This document shows, piece by piece, positions 43,239 to 58,075 of a stretch of DNA of 64,000 nucleotides (position 1 is its first letter; each line of letters starts with the position of its first letter). The stretch lies in contig NZ_CP043959.1 in the NCBI RefSeq assembly GCF_008632955.1, positions 5,828,001-5,892,000 of the forward strand, in the 5' to 3' direction. This DNA is from Streptomyces tendae (GTDB lineage Bacteria > Actinomycetota > Actinomycetes > Streptomycetales > Streptomycetaceae). The notes beneath the pieces are model-generated. The model had not been told where the DNA came from and ran no database searches. It saw only the letters and a list, made by a program, of their open reading frames with translations. A program made the translations under genes and the position numbers.

Positions 43239-44492
43239 GTGTCATTGCTTGACACCCGGGTTCCCGCCGTTGTGCTGCGGATCGACCGGAATCCCTTTCA
43301 CCACGGAACACTGGGCGCCGTCCGGACACTCGGCCGGGCGGGGGTGGAGGTGCATGTCGTCGCCGACTGCACGGGAAGTCCCGTGTCCCGTTCGCGTTTT
43401 GTGCGCCGGCTGCACACCCCGCCGCCTCCGGACGCGTCCGAGGAGCGGATCCTCGCCGTGCTGCGCCGCGTCGCGGAGGACGTGGGGCGCCCGGCGGTCC
43501 TGGTCCCGATGGACGACGCGACCGCCATCGCCGCGGCCCGGCTGCGCGAGGAGCTGACTCCCTCCTACCTGCTGCCGGAGATGCCGGCGGCGCTCGCCGA
43601 ACGCGTCGCGGACAAGGGGGAACTGGCCGCCGTCTGCGCCTCCGTGGGCGTGCCGCACCCGCGCACCCTGGTCCCGGACACCCCGGCGCGGGCAGCCGAG
43701 GACGCGCTGCGGCTCGGTCTGCCCGTGGTCGCCAAGTGGAGCCGGCCCTGGCTGCTCCCGGCGGGCTCCGGGCTGCGCAGCACGCAGGTGCTGCACTCGG
43801 CCGGCCAGGCACGGGAGCTGCACGCGCGCACCGCGGAGGCGGGCAGCCCGCTGCTGCTCCAGGCGTTCCTGCCGCCCGGCCCGGACCGGGACTGGTTCTT
43901 CCACGGGTACGCCGACCGCACGGGCACCGTGCGCGCGGGCGGACCTGGCCGCAAGCACCTGTCCTGGCCGCGCGGCGCGGGACTGACCGCGGTGGGCCGC
44001 TGGACGCCCAACTCGGAGGTGTTCGCGCTCGCCGAGCGGCTCACCGGGGAGCTCGGCTACCGCGGCGTCTTCGACCTGGACTTCCGCCGCTGCGGCAGCA
44101 CCGGCCGCTACCACCTTCTCGACTTCAACCCGCGGCCCGGCGCCCAGTTCCGGCTGTTCACGGACAGCGCCGGACTGGACGTCGTCCGCGCCCTGCACGC
44201 GGACCTGACGGGCCGTGTGCTGCCGGACGGCGATCCGGTGACCGGCAGGTCGTTCGTGGTGGAGAACTACGCACCCCTCGCCGCGCTGCGTCCCGCGCCC
44301 GGCGGGCGCGAACTGGCCTGGTACGCGGGGGACGACCGGGCCCCCGGCTGGGCGATGTGGGGCCTGTGGGCCCGGCACGTGTCCGGCCGGCTGCGCCGGC
44401 GGCTGGGCACCGCGGCACCGCTGCCGGCGCAGCGCCCCGTACCCCGGGCGGACACGCCCTCCCTGACCGACAACGAGAAAGCGAGCAACTGA
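43239..44492 (+). CDS. ATP-grasp carboxylate-amine ligase-like protein
   Basis: A 417-residue cytoplasmic protein. ATP-grasp layout: N-terminal Rossmann-like part (VVLRIDRNPFHHGTLGAV), PVVAKWSRPWLL near residue 165 (ATP-binding Lys), LLLQAFLPPG near 203, and GVFDLDFRRCG...YHLLDFNPRPGAQF near 273-305 (Mg-binding Asp/Asn). It would join a carboxylate and an amine with ATP, or carboxylate an acceptor. GTG 43239 start. It overlaps the following flavoprotein gene by one base, and both face away from the GH26 gene. Function in the polysaccharide pathway is unproven. Confidence 0.8.
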   Translation: MSLLDTRVPAVVLRIDRNPFHHGTLGAVRTLGRAGVEVHVVADCTGSPVSRSRFVRRLHTPPPPDASEERILAVLRRVAEDVGRPAVLVPMDDATAIAAARLREELTPSYLLPEMPAALAERVADKGELAAVCASVGVPHPRTLVPDTPARAAEDALRLGLPVVAKWSRPWLLPAGSGLRSTQVLHSAGQARELHARTAEAGSPLLLQAFLPPGPDRDWFFHGYADRTGTVRAGGPGRKHLSWPRGAGLTAVGRWTPNSEVFALAERLTGELGYRGVFDLDFRRCGSTGRYHLLDFNPRPGAQFRLFTDSAGLDVVRALHADLTGRVLPDGDPVTGRSFVVENYAPLAALRPAPGGRELAWYAGDDRAPGWAMWGLWARHVSGRLRRRLGTAAPLPAQRPVPRADTPSLTDNEKASN

Positions 44493-45757
44493 TGATGTAC
44501 GACCTTCTGGTGGTGGGCGCGGGTCCGTACGGTCTGTCGATCGCGTCGCACGCCGCGGCCGCCGGACTGAACCTGCGTGTCTTCGGCCGGCCGATGGCGT
44601 CCTGGCGGGACCACATGCCCGCCGGGATGTTCCTGAAGTCGGAGCCGTGGGCGTCCAACCTGTCCGACCCGGCCGGCCGCTGGCGGCTGGACGCCTACTG
44701 CACCGAGCGGGGCCTGACGGCCCGTCACGCTCACCCGATCCCGGTGGAGGATTTCGCCTCGTACGGGCTGTGGTTCGCCCGCAACGCCGTGCCGGAGGTG
44801 GACGAGCGCCTGATCGCGAGGGTGTCGTCGGGGCCGGAGGGCTTCAGCGCCGTCGCCGAGGACGGAGAGGTGCTGCACGCGCGGACGGTGGCGCTGGCGG
44901 TGGGGGTGATGCCGTTCATCGAGGTGCCCTCCGCGCTGCGGGGACTGCACCCGACGCTGGTGACGCACAGCAGCCACCACAGTGACCTCGGACCCTTCCA
45001 GGGCAAGGACGTCACGGTGATCGGCGGCGGCCAGGCCGCGCTGGAGACGGCGGCGCTGCTCGCGGAGCAGGGCACCCGGGTGCGGGTGCTGGCGCGGGCG
45101 GAGCGGCTGCGCTGGAACGACGTGCCGCCGCCGTGGGAGCGCCCCTGGTGGCAGTCGGCGCGCTCGCCGCACAGCGGCCTGGGCCCGGGCTGGCGGAACT
45201 GGTTCTACTCCGAGCGGCCGGGGCTGTTCCGGCGGCTGCCGGAGACGACCCGTGCGCGGATCGCGGCCACGGCGCTGGGCCCGGCGGGCGCCTGGTGGGT
45301 GCGGGAGCGGGTGGAGCGGGCGGTGGACCTGATGCCGGGCCACGAGGTGACCGCGGCGGCCGCGGTGCCCGGCGGGCTGCGGCTGGAGCTGGCCGACGTG
45401 ACCGGGGCCCGGCGCACGCTGGAGACCGAGCACGTGATCGCCGCGACCGGGTTCAAGGCGCACCGCGACCGGCTGGGGCTGCTCTCGGCGGAGCTGCGCG
45501 GTGCGATGGCGGCGCTGCCCGACGGTTCCCCGGTGCTCGACCGCGGTTTCGAGTCCTCCTACCCGGGGCTGTTCCTCGCGGGTCTGGTGACGGCGTCCGG
45601 CTTCGGTCCGGCGATGCGTTTCGTGCACGGCGCGACCTTCACGGCGTCGACCTTGGTGCAGGGGTGCGCCGGCGGCTGCGTACGGCCCGGTACGCGGACG
45701 GTCCCGGTGCCCGCGGGCGGCGGCCGGGGCGGTGCGCCGGCTGCGGTGCGCGGCTGA
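44492..45757 (+). CDS. FAD/NAD(P)-binding oxidoreductase
   Basis: A 421-residue flavoprotein. The FAD-binding motif VVGAGPYGLSIASHAA is at residue 7, a second dinucleotide motif VIGGGQAALETAALLAEQG at about 175, and a third element HVIAATGFKAHRD at about 315 (flavin-containing monooxygenase/lysine hydroxylase type). FLAGLVTASGFGPAMRF near 365 closes the FAD site. It starts at ATG 44492 (or 44495), the A of the ATP-grasp stop. The pair looks like a small biosynthetic unit; N-hydroxylation or amine oxidation is possible, not shown. Confidence 0.8.
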   Translation: MMYDLLVVGAGPYGLSIASHAAAAGLNLRVFGRPMASWRDHMPAGMFLKSEPWASNLSDPAGRWRLDAYCTERGLTARHAHPIPVEDFASYGLWFARNAVPEVDERLIARVSSGPEGFSAVAEDGEVLHARTVALAVGVMPFIEVPSALRGLHPTLVTHSSHHSDLGPFQGKDVTVIGGGQAALETAALLAEQGTRVRVLARAERLRWNDVPPPWERPWWQSARSPHSGLGPGWRNWFYSERPGLFRRLPETTRARIAATALGPAGAWWVRERVERAVDLMPGHEVTAAAAVPGGLRLELADVTGARRTLETEHVIAATGFKAHRDRLGLLSAELRGAMAALPDGSPVLDRGFESSYPGLFLAGLVTASGFGPAMRFVHGATFTASTLVQGCAGGCVRPGTRTVPVPAGGGRGGAPAAVRG

Positions 45758-45767
45758 CGGACGGCAC

Positions 45768-45811
45768 CACGAGACGTCCCCCGGACCAGGAGGTCCGGGG
45801 GACGTCTCGTG
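45768..45811. terminator. Strong bidirectional terminator
   Basis: Perfect 20-bp arms (45768-45787 / 45792-45811) with loop AGGA, between the flavoprotein and the long chaplin. Confidence 0.85.
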
Positions 45812-45858
45812 CCGGGGGGCGTGGACGCCGGGGGGTGGGCCCGGCTTCCGCGGAGCCG

Positions 45859-46776
45859 CTAGCGGCGGGCGCCGACGCGGCCGCGGCGGTAGAGCATGGC
45901 CCCGCCGGTGAGCAGCACGGCGCCGGCGGCGGAGGCGGCCATCAGGCCGTCGGTGCCGGTCTCCGCGAGGTGCGGCGGGTTGCCGGGCGTCTCGACGGCC
46001 GGCGGCTCGACGTGCTTCGGCGGCGTCACGACCTTGGTGGGCGGCTCGGGCTTGTCCTTCTCCGGCGTCTTCTCCGGCTCCTTCTCACCGTGGTGGCCGG
46101 AGTCGTTGACGCAGGTGTTGTCGGACGCCTCGTTGAACAGGCCGACGAGGTTGACGCTGTTGCCGCACGCGTTCAGCGACAGGTCGATGGGCGCCTGGAT
46201 GACGTTGCCGGAGAGGACACCCGGCGAGCCCTTGGCGGCGCCGACCGCGTGCGCGCCGCCGCTCTCGGCGTGCGAGACGCCCGAGCCGGCCTCGTGGTGG
46301 GAGGAGTGCGCCGAGCGGTCCGCGGACTTGTGCTCGTGCCCACCGTCCGAGACGTTCGCGCAGGTGTTGTCGGACGCCGTGTTGAAGGCGCCGCCCGCGG
46401 TGACGTTGTTGCCGCACGCGTTCACCGGGGCGTGGACCGGTGCCTGCACGTTGTTGCCGGACAGCACACCGGGCGAGCCCTTGGTGCCACCGACCGCCTG
46501 GGCGCCGCCGGCCGACTCACCGTGCCCGCCGGAGCTGTTGACGCACGTGTTGTCGGACGCCTCGTTGAACGCGCCTACGGCGGTGACGGTGTTGCCGCAC
46601 GCGTTCACCGGCACGTGGACCGGCGCCTGCACGTTGTTCCCGGACAGCACACCGGGAGAATCCTCGGCACCGCCCCCCGCGAACGAGTCGGCGAGGGCGG
46701 GGGTTCCGTACAGGGACAGAATGCCCGTGGCGGCAGCGGCCGCCGCGAACACTCCCCTGCTCAGGGTCTGTCGCAA
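45859..46776 (-). CDS. Long chaplin with three chaplin domains and LAETG anchor
   Basis: A 305-residue exported protein. Signal peptide 1-29 (ALA). Three chaplin domains: about 39-80 (Cys60, Cys78), 100-141 (Cys121, Cys139) and 183-224 (Cys204, Cys222), each starting SPGVLSGN and ending DNTC-x-N. Gly/His/Ser spacers separate them. A Pro/Lys/Glu wall-spanning region leads to LAETG (270-274), a TM helix and RRGRVGARR. Class E sortases anchor LAxTG long chaplins, which display short chaplins on aerial hyphae. The described S. coelicolor long chaplins have two domains. The start is TTG 46776 behind AGGAAGACAACCACA. Confidence 0.9.
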   Translation of the reverse strand: MRQTLSRGVFAAAAAATGILSLYGTPALADSFAGGGAEDSPGVLSGNNVQAPVHVPVNACGNTVTAVGAFNEASDNTCVNSSGGHGESAGGAQAVGGTKGSPGVLSGNNVQAPVHAPVNACGNNVTAGGAFNTASDNTCANVSDGGHEHKSADRSAHSSHHEAGSGVSHAESGGAHAVGAAKGSPGVLSGNVIQAPIDLSLNACGNSVNLVGLFNEASDNTCVNDSGHHGEKEPEKTPEKDKPEPPTKVVTPPKHVEPPAVETPGNPPHLAETGTDGLMAASAAGAVLLTGGAMLYRRGRVGARR

Positions 46777-46950
46777 TGTGGTTGTCTTCCTGCTTGATGG
46801 GAGGCCGGCCCCGGCATGGAGAGTGGCAGCCGAGCCCGCGCGTTCCGGCCTCGGCCACCCTGTGGCCTGTCTCCTTCATCAACCTGGCTCCACGGGATCG
46901 GTTGCGCAGGTTCACCCGGTTGGCCCGCGTGACGGTCCCGCGGGCCGTGG

Positions 46951-47858
46951 TCAGGACACGACGTCCTTGCGCACGAACCCCCTGAACGCCAGTGCGAACA
47001 ACACGAGGGCGTAGGTCACGGACACCGCGGCGCCCTGGATCATCCCGGACCACTCGGGGGTCGGCTGGACGGCGTCCGCCCAGGCGAACTGCCAGTGCGC
47101 GGGCAGGAAGTGCCGCCAGTCGCCGAGGGCGGTGACGGCGTCCAGGACGTTGCCGACGATGGTCAGGCCGACCGCGCCGCCGACCGCGCCCAGCGGGGCG
47201 TCGGTGCGGGTGGACAGCCAGAACGCCAGCCCGGCGGTGACCAGCTGCGACACGAACAGGTACGCGACGACCACGACGAGCCGTCCGGCGGCGGTGCCCG
47301 GGTCGAGCGCCCCGCCGGTCGGGATGTGCAGCGGACCCCAGCCGTAGGCGACGGTGCCGACGGCGAGCGCCACCACCGGCAGCAGCACCATCGCGGCGAG
47401 GCTCAGCCCCAGTCCGACGATCAGCTTGGACCACAGCAGCCGCATCCGGGGCACGGGCGCCGCGAGCAGATAGCGCAGGGAGGACCAGCCGGCCTCCGAG
47501 GCGACGGTGTCCCCGCAGAACAGGGCGACCGGGATGACCAGCAGGAAGCCCGCCGACACGAAGAGGTTGACGGCGGCGAAGTTGGCCCCGGACGCGGTGG
47601 CCGTGTCCATGAGGGTGATCCGGCCGTCGCGGCCCTCGGGTTCGCCGCCGATCGCGAAGGCGATCACCAGCACGAACGGCAGCACGGCGAGGATCGCCCC
47701 CATGACGAGGGTGCGCCGACGCTTGAGCTGGCGTACCAGCTCGACCCGGAGGGGCAGGGTGTGGCCGGACCGGTAGCCGGCGGCGGCCTCGACGGGCTCG
47801 GGTCCCGTGGGCCCGGGTCCGGTGGGCCCGGCATGCCCGGCCCGCTCGGTGAGCGCGC

Positions 47859-47862
<4 letters not shown>
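46951..47862 (-). CDS. ABC-2-type transporter permease
   Basis: A 303-residue membrane protein with six TM helices (first at about residues 51-71, last near 277-295) and a cytoplasmic N terminus that starts with a Gly/Pro-rich stretch. The sequence between TM1 and TM2 is an extracytoplasmic loop (EGRDGRITLMD). Typical of ABC-2 exporters. Its ATG overlaps the stop of the hydrolase-ATPase gene by 4 bp, so the two make one transporter. Substrate unknown. Confidence 0.82.
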
Positions 47863-50513
<2,651 letters not shown>

Positions 50514-50595
50514 GCGTCAACCGTACGGGGTCCGCCTGTCGGCCTGTTGCCGCCCGGAGACCGAACTCGGGGACCTCCCGGCGGTGTAGGCGGCA

Positions 50596-50629
50596 GTGGC
50601 CGTGTACCGCGTTCGCGGTACACGGCCAC
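50596..50629 (-). terminator. Terminator of mmsA
   Basis: A perfect 15-bp stem (50596-50610 / 50615-50629), loop GTTC, 17 bp past the mmsA stop. Confidence 0.8.
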
Positions 50630-50646
50630 ACGCCCCCTGAGCGGGC

Positions 50647-52149
<1,503 letters not shown>

Positions 52150-52947
52150 GACCGAGAACTCCTTCGCAGAGGGCGGCGTCGGGGGGAGACGTGCCGTTCG
52201 TACAGCTCGTGTGGTGGTGCCGCGGACGGACGCGCCGGGGCCGCCGCCACGGGTCCATCCCACCAGTGACGGGGTGCCGGGCGGGCCCGACACAGTGTCG
52301 GCCGTTCGGGTCCCCGCGTAGACACTTGGGATCTCGGGCGGCCCGGCCCGGGCGGTACCTCCGGCGCGGGGCCGCGGCGGGCGGGGAGTCGTCGCTCGCA
52401 CCTCGCTCCTGCCAAAGCGAGGCGGCCTTCCGCGCCGGAGGCGATCTGTGACGGGGCGACGCCGTGGTCGCCCCGGGGGCCGGGGAGCGCCCGGCGACGG
52501 CGGAGGCTCGCCATGGCGCTCCCTTCGAACGTCGTACCGCCCTGCGGGGTCCGAGGGCTCACCCCGGTTTCTAGCCCCGCTCATGAAGCCCTGTCAATGT
52601 TTTGTCCGGACATTCGGACGAGAATGTCACCGCTCCGGGGAAGGGGTGCGGTCCGGGGAGGGAAAGCGGGACGGCGCGGACCGCCGGTACGGGAGGAGAC
52701 CCCGGCGCGTCAACACGCCCCGCCGGTGTGCCGGAGCGCGCCTGTGCGTCACTCCTGTCACAAACGCGCCCGTCGCGTCACGGGTGTCACACGCGGGCGG
52801 CCCTTCCGTCACACCCGCGCACGGCCCCTCTCCATGAGCGGAACGGCTCGTTCTCCCGCACGACGCTTGTCGATCGCCAGCGCGCGCCCGGCTCCCCCTG
52901 ACGGCCACCCCCGGCCGCCGCCGTGGTGCGCGCGGGGAGGTGCACAC
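52150..52947. other. 798-bp divergent spacer mmsA / MerR-like gene
   Basis: No convincing gene. The mmsA promoter is near 52568-52597, giving a leader of about 410 nt. Within the leader a stem CCTCGCT/AGCGAGG (52401-52422) and several G+C-rich hairpins can be drawn. A frame from ATG 52514 (minus) has a fair ribosome site but Arg-rich, non-protein-like content. No known riboswitch recognised. Confidence 0.5.
52568..52597 (-). promoter_or_regulatory. Sigma-70-type promoter of mmsA
   Basis: On the minus strand TTGACA (52597-52592), an 18-bp spacer and TAGAAA (52573-52568). A perfect 10-bp palindrome TGTCCGGACA (52603-52612) lies just upstream of the -35 and may be an activator or repressor site. 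Confidence 0.55.
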
Positions 52948-53139
52948 ATGACCGAGCTGTGGTCGTACAAGGACATCGCGGCCCACATCAAGGTGCAGCC
53001 GGAGACCGTGCGTTCCTACCGCAAGCACGGCCTGCTGCCGCCGCCGGACCGGGTGGAGCACGGGAAGCCCTACTGGTACCCCGACACGGTCCGCCGCTGG
53101 GTCGCCGCCCGCCCCGGCAACCGGGGGCGCAAGGGCTGA
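52948..53139 (+). CDS. Small MerR-like helix-turn-helix protein
   Basis: A 63-residue protein consisting only of a winged-helix DNA-binding unit: YKDIAAHIKVQPETVRSYRKHGLLPPPDR near residues 7-35, then YWYPDTVRRWVAARPG. ATG 52948 is behind GGGGAGGTGCACAC. The HTH is like that of MerR or excisionase-type (AlpA) proteins; no effector domain is present. Similar stand-alone HTH proteins are frequent in Streptomyces. It ends 65 bp before the convergent dehydrogenase stop. Target genes unknown. Confidence 0.75.
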   Translation: MTELWSYKDIAAHIKVQPETVRSYRKHGLLPPPDRVEHGKPYWYPDTVRRWVAARPGNRGRKG

Positions 53140-53204
53140 CCGCCGCACGCACCGACGCCGTGCCCCACGCCGACCACGCGGGAGCACGGCGTCCGTGCGA
53201 GCGC

Positions 53205-54248
53205 TCAGCTCCAGGGTTCGATCACCGTCACGCCGACGGCCGGGGCGGCGTCCATCGCCGCGAGGGCCGCCGGGACCGCGTCCAGGCCGATCGTGGAGGT
53301 GACCAGCAGGTCGGGGCGGAGCACCCCGGCGCGGACCAGGTCCAGCATCGGCGGGTAGGCGTAGGCGGCCATGCCGTGGCTGCCGAGGATCTCCAGTTCC
53401 AGGGCGATGGCGCGGGCCATGGGCACGGGGGTCGTGCCCGTCTGAGAGGGCAGCAGCCCCACCTGCACATGACGGCCCCGCCGGCGCAGGCCGTCGACCG
53501 AGGCCGCGCAGGTGGCGGGCGCGCCGAGGGCGTCCAGGGAGAGGTGGGCGCCGCCGCCGGTCAGCTCGCGGACCGCCGCGGCGGGGTCGGTCACGGCCGA
53601 GGCGTCCACACACGCCGCCGCGCCGAACCGCCGGGCCAGTCCGAGGGCGCCCGGTGACACGTCGACCGCGACGACCCGCGCGCCGGCCGCCGCCGCGATC
53701 ATCACCGCGGACAGACCCACGCCCCCGCAGCCGTGCACCGCCACCCACTCCCCCGCCGCGACCCGGCCCTGCTGGACCACGGCCCGGTAGGCGGTGGCGA
53801 ACCGGCAGCCGAGGGAGGCGGCGGTGGCGTACGCCATGCCGTCGGGCACGGCGACCAGGTTCACGTCGGCGTGGTCGAGCGCCACGTACTGGGCGAAGGA
53901 CCCCCAGTGGGTGAAGCCGGGCTGGGTCTGACGCTCGCACACCTGTTGGTCGCCCGCCGCGCAGGCCGGGCAGGAACCGCAGGCGCACACGAACGGAACG
54001 GTGACCCGGTCCCCGGCGCGCCAGCCGGTGACCCGCGCGCCGGCCTCCTCGACGACGCCGGCGAGTTCGTGGCCGGGGACGTGCGGGAGGGTGACGTCCG
54101 GGTCGTGGCCCTGCCAGGCGTGCCAGTCGCTGCGGCACAGGCCGGTCGCCTCCACCCGGACCACGACCCCGTGCTCCGCGGGCGACGGGTCGGCCACCTC
54201 GCGCACCTCGGCCGGTTCCCCGTACCGCTCGAACACGACCGCTCGCAT
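53205..54248 (-). CDS. Zinc-dependent alcohol dehydrogenase (MDR family)
   Basis: A 347-residue medium-chain dehydrogenase. Catalytic zinc ligands: Cys37 in GLCRSDWH, and HVPGHELAG. Structural zinc: four cysteines in CGSCPACAAGDQQVC near 90-107. NAD(P)-binding GCGGVGLSAVMIAAAAGA near 168. It oxidises an unknown alcohol or reduces an aldehyde. ATG 54248. It is monocistronic, convergent with the small HTH gene and divergent from copZ by 446 bp. Confidence 0.88.
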   Translation of the reverse strand: MRAVVFERYGEPAEVREVADPSPAEHGVVVRVEATGLCRSDWHAWQGHDPDVTLPHVPGHELAGVVEEAGARVTGWRAGDRVTVPFVCACGSCPACAAGDQQVCERQTQPGFTHWGSFAQYVALDHADVNLVAVPDGMAYATAASLGCRFATAYRAVVQQGRVAAGEWVAVHGCGGVGLSAVMIAAAAGARVVAVDVSPGALGLARRFGAAACVDASAVTDPAAAVRELTGGGAHLSLDALGAPATCAASVDGLRRRGRHVQVGLLPSQTGTTPVPMARAIALELEILGSHGMAAYAYPPMLDLVRAGVLRPDLLVTSTIGLDAVPAALAAMDAAPAVGVTVIEPWS

Positions 54249-54601
54249 GACAGACCCGCCTTCCGGTGATCGCCGCTGTCGCGGGCACGCTATCCCGCGG
54301 CCGCGGACGGGCGGCTCCCGGGCGTCTGCCCGACGCGGTTCGGGGTCCCAGGGCGCTCCCCCGACAGCCCCCGGTGCCGCGATCCGGGCAACCGGCGGAC
54401 ACGCGGCTCTTCGTGCGGCTCTCGGGGCGGGCCCGCGGGCCGCTCCCGTGTGCGGACGGCCGCCGGAGCGCTCCGGTCCACGGACGACTGCCGGAGCGCT
54501 CCCGGAGGCGTTGTGCGGGCACCCGGGGCCGCTGCCCAGGCGCGGCCCGGGGCGCTGGCGGCGACCTGACCACGCCCCGGCAGGCCCTTCGTCCGTGACT
54601 C
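54249..54601. other. Spacer between the dehydrogenase and the CsoR box
   Basis: It has no protein-like frame. Two copies of CCGGAGCGCTC-C (54463-54476, a 14-bp palindrome, and 54491-54505) are 28 bp apart. The dehydrogenase promoter must be here. Confidence 0.4.
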
Positions 54602-54621
54602 ATACCCCCTAGGGGTATAGT
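54602..54621 (+). promoter_or_regulatory. CsoR-like operator overlapping the copZ promoter
   Basis: ATACCCC-C-TAGGGGTAT (54602-54618) matches the G/C-tract palindromes bound by the copper sensor CsoR. A TATAGT -10 hexamer (54616-54621) overlaps its right arm, so CsoR binding would block transcription and Cu(I) would relieve it. The csoR gene is not in the window. Confidence 0.8.
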
Positions 54622-54694
54622 GTGAGAGGTAGGGGGTCCTCAGGGACCCCTCCGACCCCCTGCACACCCACCACGCCCCGACGAGGAGAACGAC

Positions 54695-54934
54695 ATGACG
54701 TCCCAGACCGACACCCAGGGTTCCGTCACCACCGTCTACAAGGTGACCGGGATGAGCTGCGGGCACTGCGAGGGCGCCGTCTCCGGCGAGATCTCGGAGA
54801 TCCCCGGCGTCAGCTCGGTGACGGCCGTCGCCTCCTCCGGCGAGGTGACCGTGGTCTCCGCGGCCCCGCTCGACGAGGAGGCCGTGCGCGCCGCCGTCGA
54901 CGAGGCCGGCTTCGAGCTGGCCGGCACGGTCTGA
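54695..54934 (+). CDS. copZ: Copper chaperone CopZ (HMA domain)
   Basis: A 79-residue single heavy-metal-associated domain. Cu(I)-binding motif MSCGHCEGAV near residue 19; the rest is the ferredoxin-like fold (ISEIPGVSSVTAVAS, VRAAVDEAGFEL). It binds cytoplasmic Cu(I) and passes it to CopA. ATG 54695 is behind ACGAGGAGAACGAC. The CsoR-like operator is 77 bp upstream. CopA starts 125 bp downstream and is probably in the same transcript. Confidence 0.92.
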   Translation: MTSQTDTQGSVTTVYKVTGMSCGHCEGAVSGEISEIPGVSSVTAVASSGEVTVVSAAPLDEEAVRAAVDEAGFELAGTV

Positions 54935-55059
54935 CCACCGGGCCCCACCCTTCGAAGGCACCCCGCGCGGCGTGAACCGGGCCGTACCGGCCACCCGGAG
55001 TTCGTGGCCCCGGCCCGGCCCGCCGCCGACCGCATCCCGGACGTCCCTGGAGCACGGAC

Positions 55060-57321
<2,262 letters not shown>

Positions 57322-57462
57322 GGTCTCAAGTTGGGCGGTACCCCTGGAGTCCGGTAAGACCCTCACATAAGCTCTTCACAAGGCTCGCGCATCTTCCTTA
57401 CGCTTGGGTCCCGTGAGAGGTTTGCGGGCTCCTGCGCATTGTGGGGAGATATGCAAGAGACG

Positions 57463-57510
57463 CAGATCACAGTGATCTGAACGTAACCATCGAAGGGGTT
57501 CGACGGTCTA
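57463..57510 (+). promoter_or_regulatory. Palindrome plus ECF-sigma-type promoter
   Basis: CAGATCAC-A-GTGATCTG (57463-57479) is a perfect palindrome and lies 3 bp upstream of GTAACC (57483-57488). A 16-bp spacer leads to GGTCTA (57505-57510). An AAC-type -35 with a GTC-type -10 is the pattern of ECF sigma factors. Confidence 0.4.
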
Positions 57511-57516
57511 AGTTGG

Positions 57517-57826
57517 CGATGTCGGGCAGCGTCTTGGGGGGCGCTTCCTGGCATCTGGAGATGTCTTGGGGGACTTCTCCAGAGTTGCGTTGCCGGGGCA
57601 CGTGCCCAGGGAAGCTTTGAGCGGCCCTCCCGACGTGCGTTGTCCCGGCAGACCGCACACACCGACGAGTGCGGCGGGTTCAGGTCCGTCCGTACTCACA
57701 CAGCGATTCAGGCGCTGTCCTCACAAGCGCCCGGCCGGATCCCGTGGGGGGAATCCGCACCGGGACATGGGAAGGCGCCCTGGTACGTCGGCCCGTGGGG
57801 GGACCGGCGGCCGGGGCGCCTTTTCC
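57517..57826 (+). ncRNA. Candidate small RNA upstream of citA
   Basis: This is the stretch between the predicted start point and the T-run. It has no plausible frame but clear structure: the stem TCTGGAGA/TCTCCAGA (57554-57561, 57576-57583) and repeats of TCTTGGGGG. It ends in the terminator at 57772-57822. It might instead be the leader of something unrecognised. Confidence 0.35.
57772..57826 (+). terminator. Intrinsic terminator
   Basis: AAGGCGCCC (57772-57780) pairs with GGGCGCCTT (57814-57822), followed by TTCCTTGCC. A 33-base loop contains a further G/C pairing. Confidence 0.6.
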
Positions 57827-57884
57827 TTGCCTTCTTCTTGTCGGCGGTGACGCGACACGCCGAAGAGGGGCGGGACTGAGCCGG

Positions 57885-58005
57885 TATGCGGCTCCGCCGC
57901 GTGGGCACGACCAGCCACAGCCGGCCCGTGCAACACGACGAAGGGGCGCGGGGCCGAGCCGATATGCGGCTCCGCCGCGTGGGCACGACCAGCCACAGCC
58001 GGCCC
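57885..58005. repeat. Two 43-bp direct repeats, 78-bp period
   Basis: Copies 57885-57927 and 57963-58005 are identical over 43 bp (TATGCGGCTCCGCCGCGTGG...) and the sequence before each is also similar. They lie between convergent genes; this kind of sequence looks like a dispersed Streptomyces intergenic element. Confidence 0.75.
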
Positions 58006-58075
58006 ACAGCCGCCCACACCCCTCCGGCGACGAACTCTCAGGCACTCACGCGCACAACACCCGCACCGGCAGGTG

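Larger units (their letters stand above)
57322..58075. other. 754-bp spacer copA / citA
   Basis: No protein-like frame. It holds a 17-bp palindrome (57463-57479), an ECF-like promoter (57483-57510), hairpins, an intrinsic terminator (57772-57822) and two 43-bp direct repeats (57885-57927, 57963-58005). Confidence 0.55.

Noticed and set aside
54266..54598. 110-codon frame before copZ
   Set aside because: Arg/Pro/Gly-rich, ends in the CsoR operator region, no ribosome site.
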